Below are positions 1 to 6,354 of a DNA stretch of 11,495 nt, one piece after another; the stretch's first letter is position 1; every line of letters starts with the position of its first letter. The notes beneath the pieces are model-generated. The model saw nothing but the letters and a program-made list of their open reading frames with translations, did not search any database and was not told where the DNA came from. This stretch comes from Chthoniobacterales bacterium. GTDB lineage: Bacteria > Verrucomicrobiota > Verrucomicrobiia > Chthoniobacterales > UBA10450. The stretch is taken from contig JACDBM010000309.1 in NCBI GenBank assembly GCA_013694945.1, positions 1-11,495 on the forward strand, given 5' to 3'. The position numbers and the translations under genes were made by a program.

Positions 1-137
1 GGGATGACGCGCTTTGGCACCACCAGCACATGGACCGGCGCTTTGGGATCGACATCATGGAACGCAATCACATCGTCATCCTCCCACACGATCTGAGCCG
101 GAATTTCGCGGGCGGCGATTTTCTCGAAAATGGTCAT
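1..137 (-). CDS. HIT (histidine triad) family protein, 5' part only
   Basis: The ATG is at 137-135 and the reading frame is open to the window edge, giving 45 residues with the C-terminus missing. The N-terminus begins MTIFEKIAAREIPAQIVWED, followed by DDVIAFHDVDPKAPVHVLVVPK. This is the opening of HinT-type histidine triad hydrolases: the FxKI-x-x-x-EIPA helix, then the ED-D-x-x-AFxD and PxAPVHxLVVPK strands. Family members hydrolyse nucleoside phosphoramidates or nucleotide conjugates in the cytoplasm. The catalytic HxHxHxx motif would lie outside the window, so activity cannot be judged. The gene starts 14 bp after the stop of the preceding minus-strand gene and is probably co-transcribed with it and nrdR. 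No clear Shine-Dalgarno sequence is visible. Family assignment is confident; the exact subfamily is not. Confidence 0.88.
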   Translation of the reverse strand, partial: MTIFEKIAAREIPAQIVWEDDDVIAFHDVDPKAPVHVLVVPKRVI

Positions 138-151
138 GGCCGCGAACCAGC

Positions 152-712
152 CTAACGAACAGAACAGCGTATCTGCTGCAGTGCTGAATCGGCCGCCAGC
201 TTCTCGCGGATAAAACAGATCACTTCCTCGCGGAGCGTGTCACACGCGCGGGTCCACGTTTTCGCGCCGCGCAGATGCTTCACACAGGCCTGCAATCCGC
301 ATAGGTGCACGCTATCTGTCCCGGTCAGCACGAGCGCGTGCATTCGCTTTTCCAAACCGTCGAAGAACGCCAGTTCGTAGCCCGCTCCGGCGGCTTCCGC
401 GATCTCCACCAAGGAGAGGGAAATGGGCGGCGGCGTAGGAGAAAAATGCGGAATGATTTCTTTGTAACCGATCACCTTGAGGACATAGCGCACCGTTTGT
501 GAGAGTTGATCGAACGGCACCACCGGCTCGTCGTTCCGCAGCCGCAAATAGAACGCGATGCTCTCCGTGATATGATCAGTCAGCCACCAGCTCGGATAGC
601 CAGCCGCTTCGGCTGCGCGCTTGATCGCGGTGTGCAGCCACTGCTGATTGAACTCGAAGAGCTGCCCGGAATCGCAGCGCAGGTACGGGAATTCTTCCTT
701 AAACGCTACCAT
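152..712 (-). CDS. Uncharacterised protein with ATP-cone-like N-terminal half, overlapping nrdR
   Basis: A 186-residue protein that I do not recognise as a named family. Residues about 10-90 follow the ATP-cone pattern. A short strand with a D-x-G turn (YLRCDSGQLFEFN) leads into a helix ending TAIKRAAEAAG (residues 28-38). A second helix (ITESIAFYLRLR, 48-59), a V-P-F-D-Q-L segment (65-70), and a helix TVRYVLKVIGYKEIIPHF (73-90) follow; this last is the usual V-x-x-x-L-x-x-x-G-Y/x-E end of the cone. After a proline-rich linker (92-97), residues 98-186 are predicted to be helical and show no motif known to me. There is no signal peptide or membrane segment. The start codon lies inside the end of nrdR (14-bp overlap), so translation is probably coupled, and the HIT gene follows after 14 bp. 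A role in nucleotide sensing alongside NrdR is inference only. Confidence 0.75.
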   Translation of the reverse strand: MVAFKEEFPYLRCDSGQLFEFNQQWLHTAIKRAAEAAGYPSWWLTDHITESIAFYLRLRNDEPVVPFDQLSQTVRYVLKVIGYKEIIPHFSPTPPPISLSLVEIAEAAGAGYELAFFDGLEKRMHALVLTGTDSVHLCGLQACVKHLRGAKTWTRACDTLREEVICFIREKLAADSALQQIRCSVR

Positions 713-1211
713 GATTTACAGCCTCAGGTGGAAAGAGCTCCCGCTGGGAAGGGTTCGGTTTAATCCGGCGACCGAGCGCTTGAATCGCATCCACAAACTG
801 ATCCACCTGCTCGAAGCGGCGGTGCACGGACTCGTAGCGGAGATAGGCCACTTCATCGATGCCACGCAATTTCTCCAGCACCTTCGCGCCGATTGTTTCG
901 GAGGTGACTTCGCGTCCACTCGTCTCGATCTCGTGCACGATTTCGTCCACGGCCTGCTCGAGCGTGACGAGACTGATCGATCTTTTCTCGCAGGCCTTCG
1001 CGAGGCTGCTCACCAGCTTCCGTCGCTCGAACGGCTCATGCGTGCGATCGCGTTTGATCACCCGCAGCTCCGAGCGTTCGATCTCTTCGTAGGTCGTGAA
1101 GCGATACGAGCACTGTAAACAAACGCGGCGACGGCGGATGCTCGAGCTATCACGGGACTGGCGCGAGTCGATGACCTTATCGTCACGAAACCCGCACTTA
1201 GGACAACGCAT
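699..1211 (-). CDS. nrdR: Transcriptional repressor NrdR
   Basis: NrdR represses ribonucleotide reductase genes when dATP/ATP binds its ATP-cone. From the chosen ATG (1211) the protein has 170 residues, close to the usual 150-170. An N-terminal zinc ribbon is visible as MRCPKCG (C3, C6) and CLQC (C31, C34), with the family's DSR (residues 15-17) and IRRRR (25-29) segments. The ATP-cone spans about residues 48-138: VIKRDRTHEPFERRKL, then a helix with ACEKR, then the RYESVHRRF end. An in-frame ATG 30 bp upstream (1241) would add ten residues before the zinc ribbon, and NrdR proteins normally begin at MxCPxC, so I reject it. It appears to be the first gene of a three-gene minus-strand unit with the ATP-cone-like and HIT genes. 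Only a weak TTGACG-type -35 lies upstream (1249-1254), and no canonical NrdR box is seen. No ribonucleotide reductase gene is in the window. Confidence 0.95.
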   Translation of the reverse strand: MRCPKCGFRDDKVIDSRQSRDSSSIRRRRVCLQCSYRFTTYEEIERSELRVIKRDRTHEPFERRKLVSSLAKACEKRSISLVTLEQAVDEIVHEIETSGREVTSETIGAKVLEKLRGIDEVAYLRYESVHRRFEQVDQFVDAIQALGRRIKPNPSQRELFPPEAVNHGSV

Positions 1212-1346
1212 AGTGTCGGTGCAGTAAGTAGCACACCGCATCTTGTGGCGTCAATGCATGCTCCGCGTGTTTCCTGGAAAAAGTTCCCGGACGCCAGCGC
1301 CTCTTGACGGCGAGAGGTCTCTCCGTCGACGGATCAATCAAACAGC

Positions 1347-1384
1347 GCAACATCGCGCTGCGCTCTAGTGCGAGGCAACATCGC
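1347..1384. repeat. 10-bp direct repeat GCAACATCGC, two copies
   Basis: Two exact copies of GCAACATCGC lie at 1347-1356 and 1375-1384, 28 bp start to start, in the gap upstream of nrdR. Spacing is not a whole number of helical turns, and no inverted symmetry links them. This could be a binding-site pair or chance in GC-rich DNA. Confidence 0.4.
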
Positions 1385-1512
1385 AGCCCGGGTTGACGCC
1401 GCCGCCCGCGTTCAGTATGACAGCGCGCGTGAAGAAGACGAACGCACAGGTCATCCGCTGACCGCTCTCACTCTTGGTTTGTGGTCGGTGCTGCACGCGC
1501 CGGTTTAAGTGG

Positions 1513-1648
1513 TCGCCGAGTTAGTCGGCGAGGGAATAGTCACCTGGCGACGTTTGCCACGGCGCCTGAGGGTAGAGCGAACGAGTTGCGGGTGGAGAAT
1601 CTCGTTGCCCGTTTGTCGGCAGCGAGATGGGGAAGACGAGTCGCTGCC
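1513..1648. repeat. Cluster of three stem-loop-forming inverted repeats downstream of topB
   Basis: Three perfect inverted repeats sit within 136 bp. They are TCGCCGA (1513-1519) with TCGGCGA (1525-1531), 5-nt loop; AACGAG (1580-1585) with CTCGTT (1601-1606), 15-nt loop; and GGCAGCGA (1618-1625) with TCGCTGCC (1641-1648), 15-nt loop. None is followed by a T-run on the minus strand, so none is a standard intrinsic terminator for topB. The arrangement is compatible with a structured 3' untranslated region or a dispersed palindromic (REP-like) element. Which of these cannot be told from one copy. Confidence 0.45.
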
Positions 1649-1683
1649 CTCCACCGTCCGCTCCTTTGACATGAGTGACGCGG

Positions 1684-4500
1684 CTACCGCGGCGGAAACT
1701 CGAACTCGGCTTTCTTCTTGTCCTTTGCGAGCTTGAGGTAAGCACTGAAATTCGAGCCACGTTTCGAGACGAAGCCTTCGATCAAACCTGTCTTGCCCAT
1801 TTCGACGAGTCGCTCCGCTTCGTCGGCCGGGATTTCTTTGCCGCAAAGGTTTCGCTTCAGCTCGAAGACAACGCGCGGCGAGCCGTCGGCTTGAGGCTTG
1901 GCGACGACGAAGGCGTCTGCTGTTTGATACAAATCGCCGTCATGAACTTTGCTCTCGCTGAGTTTCACGGCTTTGCTGAGATCCAGCGGCGCTTTGGCTT
2001 TGCGCGGCGCCCGCGGAGAGTGATCGCCATTCTTTCCGGTATTTTCCCGGGGTTTTCGCGGCGGGAATTCCCAATTGATCTTGCCTCCCTGCCGGAGCAG
2101 AAATGCGTCGAATGGCCGGCCTTTTTTTGAAGTGAAGCCTTCGATCAGGTCCGTCTTCCCGCGTTCGACGAGCTGGATCGCATGCTCGCGCGTGACCGGC
2201 TTCTGGCACATGAGACGACCGACTTTGAAGACGTCTTTCCAGCCGCCGTCTTCTCGTTGCCGAAGGATGTAGCTGGTTGGAGCTTCGCAAAGTTCGGCTC
2301 CGGTCCGGGGATCGCTCCAAAACGGAGTGAGCTCGTCCAGGTCGACTTTGTTGCCGAAATCCAGCTCTGCTTTCTTCGAGCCGGGATTCTTTTCGTCTTC
2401 GACCAACCTGATTTTGGATGGAAAGCGGTTGCCTGTTTTCGCGGAGACAAAGCCATCAAGCGGACCGATTTCGCCCTGCGCGACAAGCTGACGAACTTCC
2501 TCTTCTTCGATTTTGCGTCCGCTCATCACTTTGTAGACCATCAGCGTGGCGTCCTGCGATTTGTAACCGCGCAGTGTCTCGACCATCGCCTTTCCGTCCG
2601 TCGGCGAGATAATGTCCGTGAGGCGCGAGGTGGAGAGGTCTTCCTCGAAGTTTTTTGTGCGATCAACAATCCCCTTTGTGACTTCGACAATTTCGGACAT
2701 GAACTCCGCGCGCGGAAACTTTCCGTGCTCCATCTGGCGCAGTTTGTGTTCCCACTCGCCGGTCATGTCCGGTTTGGTAAGCGCGTCCGCTCGCACCGCG
2801 GAAAGAAATTGCAGCAGTGACTCGGCCTTGGTCGTCGGGAGAAGCTCACGCTGGTTGCGCTCGAGATATTTTTGATTGAGCAGACCATCGATGATTTCGG
2901 CGCGAGTCGCCGGTGTGCCCAGGCCGCGCTCTTTCATCGCTTCGGCCATGTTTTCGTCATCGACCAGCTTGCCCGCCCCCTCCATCGCGGAAAGAAGCGT
3001 TGCTTCCGTATAGCGCGCGGGCGGCTTGGTGGCCTCGTAGTGGACTTCCGCAGAGACTGTTTTCGCCTGAGCGTTGTCTTCCGCATTCAGCGCCGGCAAG
3101 GCGTTCGATTTGGCCGAATCGTCATCCACGGTCGTTCGGCCGTAGACGGCGAGCCAGCCAGGCGCGATGAGGACTTTGCCTTCGGTCTTGAAGTCGTAAT
3201 GGAGCGCGACGGTGCTGATCCGGGTAGTGACGTCGAACTCCGCGTACGGAAAGAACGCGGCCACGAAACGCCGCGCGATCATGTCGTAAACCTTTCCTTC
3301 CATTTCATCCAGATTGCGCGGTTCGGTCGTGGTCGGAATGATCGCGAAGTGATCTGAGATCTGCGCGTTGTTGAAGATGCGCTTGTTCGGCCGGAGCCAG
3401 CCGTGTTCCAAAACGGAGCGCCCGTGCTTGCCGAGATCGCCCGCGAGACTGCTGAGGGTCTGGCGACAGGTAGCGAGGTAGTCTTCCGGCAAAGCGCGAG
3501 AATCCGTCCGCGGATATGTGATGACTTTGTGCCGTTCGTAAAGCGCCTGCGCGATTTGAAGTGTGCGGCGAGCGGAGAGGCCGAAGCGATTGTTCGCTTC
3601 ACGTTGCAGGGTGGTCAGATCGTAAAGGCGGGGCGAAGCCTGGCTCGACGATTTCTTCTCCTCGGAAACCTTCGCGAATGGCTGTCCCTGGCAGGCCGCA
3701 AGCGCAGCGTCGGCGATCTCTTTTTCCCAAACGCGGTCGGCTCGGTCATGCTCATCGTCTTCGGACTTCCGGAAATTTGAGCGTTGATAGACACCTTCGT
3801 AAGTTCCCCGAGCGATCTGGAACTTGGCGGTGACACGCCAGTAGGGTCGCGGCGTGAAGTTTCGAATCTCCAATTCGCGCGCGAAGACGATCGCGAGCGT
3901 CGGAGTCTGCACACGTCCCACGGAGGCAACGTTGCGGCCGCGCGAGCCGAACATGCGTTTGGTGATCGCGCGGGTGCCGTTGATGCCGATGAGCCAATCG
4001 CTTTCGCTTCGTGAGCGCGCGGCGTCGGCCAGACCAACCATCTGTTCTCCATCGCGCAAGTTTGTGAAAGCCTCCCGGATTCCCTCCGCTGTCATGGTCT
4101 GCATCCAGGCGCGTTTTACCGGCAGTCTGCTCTTGGCGAGTTGGTAAAGGTTTGCGAAAATCAGCTCGCCTTCGCGTCCGGCGTCGCAGGCGTTGATGAC
4201 GGTGTCGACATCTTTGCGGTGGAGCAGCTTCTTGAGGTGGTTGTAGCGCTCCTTCGAGTCGGCGATTGGCTTTAGTCCGAATTTCTCCGGAATAATCGGA
4301 AGCGTCTCCAGCCGCCAGAAGCCGTACTTCTTCTTGTCGATGTCCTCCGGCATCTCCAGTTCCACCACGTGGCCGACTGCCGAAGAAATGATGTAGCGTT
4401 CGTTTTCGAAGTGGTCGCCATGCTTCGGCACTTTCCCAAGCGCGCGGGCAAGATCCTGGGCCACGCTGGGTTTTTCCGCGATGATCAATGACTTCGGCAT
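1684..4500 (-). CDS. topB: DNA topoisomerase III (type IA) with three C-terminal repeat modules
   Basis: This type IA topoisomerase cuts one DNA strand through a tyrosyl-5'-phosphate intermediate, passes the other strand, and resolves single-stranded and recombination intermediates. The 938-residue product starts MPKSLIIAEKPSVAQDLARA. The TOPRIM domain supplies E9 and the DAGREGE motif (106-112). The DNA-gate core follows, with SVGRVQTPTL (193-202) and the catalytic tyrosine Y329 in VITYPRTDSR. GLGTPATRAEII (526-537) is the late core motif. After the core, from about 640, comes a tail of three related modules ending in GPLDGFVSAKTGNRF (679-693), TDLIEGFTSKKGRPF (783-797) and TGLIEGFVSKRGSNF (904-918). 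These resemble the Toprim C-terminal repeat family (Toprim_Crpt), which replaces the zinc fingers of TopA. A basic linker (815-836) separates modules two and three. It starts 50 bp after dprA and is probably the last gene of that unit. The long core plus Y329 make the call firm. Confidence 0.94.
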   Translation of the reverse strand: MPKSLIIAEKPSVAQDLARALGKVPKHGDHFENERYIISSAVGHVVELEMPEDIDKKKYGFWRLETLPIIPEKFGLKPIADSKERYNHLKKLLHRKDVDTVINACDAGREGELIFANLYQLAKSRLPVKRAWMQTMTAEGIREAFTNLRDGEQMVGLADAARSRSESDWLIGINGTRAITKRMFGSRGRNVASVGRVQTPTLAIVFARELEIRNFTPRPYWRVTAKFQIARGTYEGVYQRSNFRKSEDDEHDRADRVWEKEIADAALAACQGQPFAKVSEEKKSSSQASPRLYDLTTLQREANNRFGLSARRTLQIAQALYERHKVITYPRTDSRALPEDYLATCRQTLSSLAGDLGKHGRSVLEHGWLRPNKRIFNNAQISDHFAIIPTTTEPRNLDEMEGKVYDMIARRFVAAFFPYAEFDVTTRISTVALHYDFKTEGKVLIAPGWLAVYGRTTVDDDSAKSNALPALNAEDNAQAKTVSAEVHYEATKPPARYTEATLLSAMEGAGKLVDDENMAEAMKERGLGTPATRAEIIDGLLNQKYLERNQRELLPTTKAESLLQFLSAVRADALTKPDMTGEWEHKLRQMEHGKFPRAEFMSEIVEVTKGIVDRTKNFEEDLSTSRLTDIISPTDGKAMVETLRGYKSQDATLMVYKVMSGRKIEEEEVRQLVAQGEIGPLDGFVSAKTGNRFPSKIRLVEDEKNPGSKKAELDFGNKVDLDELTPFWSDPRTGAELCEAPTSYILRQREDGGWKDVFKVGRLMCQKPVTREHAIQLVERGKTDLIEGFTSKKGRPFDAFLLRQGGKINWEFPPRKPRENTGKNGDHSPRAPRKAKAPLDLSKAVKLSESKVHDGDLYQTADAFVVAKPQADGSPRVVFELKRNLCGKEIPADEAERLVEMGKTGLIEGFVSKRGSNFSAYLKLAKDKKKAEFEFPPR

Positions 4501-4550
4501 CAGGTGACGGGCCTCAAAACCCCTGAAACAGCAGCACGTTGCGCGCGAGC

Positions 4551-5651
4551 TTACCCGAGCTTGACGAAGTATTTTCCGGGTAGCTGTTTGACGAGCCGCT
4601 TGAGCTCGAGGCGGAGGAGCGTAGAAGAGACGCTGCCGCTTGGCAAATCGGATTTGATCGTGATGTCGTCGATCGATGTTTCCGTCGCCTCGATCGCAGC
4701 AAAGACACGACGCTCATCTTCCGTCAGGATGGGGAGCGGTCGTTCCGTGGCATGCGGCGCCGGCTTTGCTTGGGGCAGTAAGATGCTGAGATCATCCAGG
4801 ATGTCGCTCGCTTCCATGACAAGTTTTGCGCCTTGCTGGATGAGCCGGTTGGAACCGTGCGCGCTCGGTGCATTGATGTGGCCCGGGATAGCATAGACGG
4901 AGCGACCTTGCTCTAAAGCTTGAGAGGCTGTGATCAAGGCCCCGCTATTGAGTCCGGCTTCCACGACAAGAGTGCCGTGACTCCACCCGCTGATAATCCG
5001 GTTGCGCATGGGAAAGGTCTGGCGATCCGGTTCGATCTCCATCGAGAATTCCGATACGACCGCGCCATTCCCGCTGCTGATTTTCTCCGCGAGCCCCGCG
5101 TTCTCCGGCGGATAAAGCTTCGATAGACCGGAACCGATCACCGCAATCGTTCGGCCTTTGGCGGCGAGAGCACCTTGATGCGCGGCGGTGTCGATACCTC
5201 GAGCGAGTCCGCTGATCACCGTGAGACCGGCGTAAGCAAGTTGAAAGGCGAGCTTCTTAGCGGACTCAGTGCCGTAATGTGTGGTCCGGCGCGACCCGAT
5301 CACCCCGATCGCATGCTGGTCGCGCTCGTTTAGCTCGCCCCAGACGTAGAGCACGATTGGTGGCGCGTGAATCTCCCGGAGCTGTCGCGGATACAACGGC
5401 GATTCAGCCGTGATAATCTGCGCGCCGAAATCCCGGATTCGCGCAAGCTCGGCGGGAAGGTCGACGATGTTTTCCCAGCCAGTTATCTGATCCGCGACTT
5501 CCGGGCCGATCCCCTCCACCGCACGCAAAGCGGCGCCCCGGGCCGAAAGGATTCGCTCCGGCGTTTCGAAAACCTGAAGCAACCTGCGCAGCCGCACTGG
5601 CCCCATGGTGGGAAGCATGTTCAGCGCGATGCACGCTTCGGTGGATGTCAT
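4551..5651 (-). CDS. dprA: DNA processing protein DprA (Smf)
   Basis: DprA binds incoming single-stranded DNA in natural transformation, protects it and loads RecA. From the ATG at 5651 the product has 366 residues. It has an N-terminal helix-hairpin-helix-like segment (about 10-57, ending VEGIGPEVADQI), then the extended Rossmann-like fold: GVIGSRRTTHYG (116-127), SGLARGIDTAAH (147-158), FPMRNRIISG (213-222), EAGLNSGALITASQALEQGR (231-250) and GSNRLIQQGA (266-275). A C-terminal winged-helix (DML1-like) segment spans about 305-366. An in-frame ATG at 5720 would add 23 residues, but they overlap the preceding PIN gene and do not look like DprA. The chosen ATG shares an ATGA with the stop of that gene, the typical coupled junction. 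topB follows 50 bp downstream. Confidence 0.95.
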   Translation of the reverse strand: MTSTEACIALNMLPTMGPVRLRRLLQVFETPERILSARGAALRAVEGIGPEVADQITGWENIVDLPAELARIRDFGAQIITAESPLYPRQLREIHAPPIVLYVWGELNERDQHAIGVIGSRRTTHYGTESAKKLAFQLAYAGLTVISGLARGIDTAAHQGALAAKGRTIAVIGSGLSKLYPPENAGLAEKISSGNGAVVSEFSMEIEPDRQTFPMRNRIISGWSHGTLVVEAGLNSGALITASQALEQGRSVYAIPGHINAPSAHGSNRLIQQGAKLVMEASDILDDLSILLPQAKPAPHATERPLPILTEDERRVFAAIEATETSIDDITIKSDLPSGSVSSTLLRLELKRLVKQLPGKYFVKLG

Positions 5652-5980
5652 GATTCGCACACGCGCAGGAGAAAATTGTGTGGCGTCATGGCTGGTAAAG
5701 GCGAACGGCGGTAATCGCAAACGTTCCTTGTGATGATGAATTGAGCATCTGACGCAATCGCAGCCGCTCCTTGCAGCGCATCTTCGAAGTCATCCATCGA
5801 GAATGAGAGCGCGTGGTTGACAGCCTCCGTTCCGCCGCTCGCCACGGCCGAGAAGCGCAGCATATCGGAGATAAATGCCCCCGTTTTCGCATCGCCCGGA
5901 GCAGCACGGAGCACGTAGTAAACGTTAGAAACAGTATGCCACGCGACCGCCACTGAACGGGGGGTGTCGTCTGGCACCAT
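5648..5980 (-). CDS. PIN-domain (VapC-like) toxin, main part
   Basis: A 110-residue open frame carries most of a PIN-domain endoribonuclease of the PIN_3/VapC-like type, which cleaves RNA when not bound by its antitoxin. The visible family signatures are AWHTVSNVYYVLR (13-25), MDDFEDALQ (62-70) with the conserved acidic D64 and D67, and ITRNVCDYRRSPLPAMTP (83-100) with D89. The first catalytic aspartate and the first strand are missing from this frame. They lie just upstream in another frame (5979-6065), so this ATG is probably an internal methionine exposed by a frameshift rather than the real start. The last codon overlaps the dprA start (ATGA). If the frameshift is real, the toxin is dead while the downstream coupling is preserved. 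Confidence 0.8.
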   Translation of the reverse strand: MVPDDTPRSVAVAWHTVSNVYYVLRAAPGDAKTGAFISDMLRFSAVASGGTEAVNHALSFSMDDFEDALQGAAAIASDAQFIITRNVCDYRRSPLPAMTPHNFLLRVCES

Positions 5981-6065
5981 TCAACGCCTCACTGGTTTCA
6001 TCGGCGAACGGCTCTCGATCAAGCGCGACGTCCAGCAGGCCGTCCGCATCAAACAAAAGCCTCAC
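5979..6065 (-). pseudogene. N-terminal fragment of the PIN toxin, out of frame with the rest
   Basis: Reading from a GTG at 6065-6063 gives VRLLFDADGLLDVALDREPF and then ADETSEALN. The LLFDADGLLDxALxREPF stretch is the normal PIN_3 N-terminus, with the first catalytic aspartate (residue 6) after a hydrophobic strand. The frame continues to a stop at 5925, but homology-like sequence moves to the next frame at about 5980, where the main PIN open frame begins. One inserted base, or two lost bases, would explain it; a run of six G on the plus strand (5959-5964) is nearby. The GTG overlaps the antitoxin stop as GTGA, which supports this as the original toxin start. Confidence 0.72.
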
Positions 6066-6304
6066 CTAGGGGGTCTTACGTATTTCTGCAGAAGATAATT
6101 GAGGCGTGGGCCCGCTGGATTCGGCGCCCGCACTTTAAACTTCCCGCGCCATTTGCGAGTGAATGATTCACGCTCAAGCCGATTGAATTGTTGTTCAACG
6201 AGTTGCGACAAAGCGGCTTTTTCTCTCTTCGCGAAAACCTTGGCTCGAGCGATCGCATCGCGGTCAATCGTGAGGGTGACCTTCTGCTTCGTCGATACGT
6301 GCAT
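6062..6304 (-). CDS. Ribbon-helix-helix-like antitoxin (DUF6364-type)
   Basis: An 80-residue basic protein. Residues 6-32 (KQKVTLTIDRDAIARAKVFA and onward, then SQLVEQQF at 33-40) show a beta-strand followed by two helices, as in the ribbon-helix-helix antitoxins and DUF6364-type proteins that precede PIN toxins. The C-terminal part (48-80) is basic and proline-containing (KVRAPNPAGPR) and would wrap the toxin. A GAGGG about 8 bp before the ATG can serve as Shine-Dalgarno. The stop overlaps the toxin GTG (GTGA), the common antitoxin-then-toxin layout. Such antitoxins usually neutralise the toxin and repress their own promoter. A strong promoter-like sequence overlaps this start codon. Confidence 0.8.
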   Translation of the reverse strand: MHVSTKQKVTLTIDRDAIARAKVFAKREKAALSQLVEQQFNRLERESFTRKWRGKFKVRAPNPAGPRLNYLLQKYVRPPR

Positions 6305-6332
6305 TATACGACCCTCACGTGCTTCGCGTCAA
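6303..6332 (-). promoter_or_regulatory. Sigma-70-like promoter overlapping the antitoxin start codon
   Basis: On the minus strand TTGACG (6332-6327) and a perfect TATAAT (6308-6303) are separated by 18 bp. The last two bases of the -10 are the first two of the antitoxin ATG, so transcription would start inside the coding sequence, after the start codon. Two ACGTGC copies (6297-6302 and 6317-6322 on the plus strand), 20 bp apart, bracket the -10 and could be an operator. Sequence match is good; function is inferred. Confidence 0.45.
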
Positions 6333-6354
6333 AAGCCTTGACTCGCTACGGCAT

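Larger units (their letters stand above)
1212..1683. other. Gene-free gap between topB and nrdR
   Basis: This 472-bp gap separates the end of topB from the start of nrdR, both on the minus strand. Short ORFs are open in several frames on both strands, but none has a recognisable domain, a supported start or family resemblance, so I call no gene. The gap holds a 10-bp direct repeat (1347-1356 and 1375-1384), a small bulged hairpin (1306-1327) and a cluster of inverted repeats (1513-1648), listed separately. It must contain the nrdR promoter; a TTGACG at 1249-1254 (minus) with a poor -10 (1225-1230) is the best I can find. No U-tract terminator for topB is evident. Confidence 0.6.

Noticed and set aside
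648..1118. 156-codon plus-strand ORF opposite nrdR
   Set aside because: It lies antisense to a clear NrdR with both domains intact; it is a GC-rich shadow frame with no domain.
1212..1241. Ten-residue longer nrdR start
   Set aside because: NrdR proteins start at the zinc ribbon (MxCPxC); the extension adds no family residues.
1505..1846. 113-codon minus-strand ORF crossing the end of topB
   Set aside because: It overlaps topB in another frame, is arginine/serine-rich low-information sequence, and has no domain. The stem-loops explain the block better.
2182..3357. Long plus-strand ORFs (212 and 161 codons) inside topB
   Set aside because: They are antisense to the conserved topoisomerase frame and have no recognisable family; third-position GC bias opens these frames.
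5652..5720. 23-residue longer dprA start
   Set aside because: The extra residues overlap the PIN gene and do not resemble DprA. The ATGA junction at 5648-5651 is the natural start.
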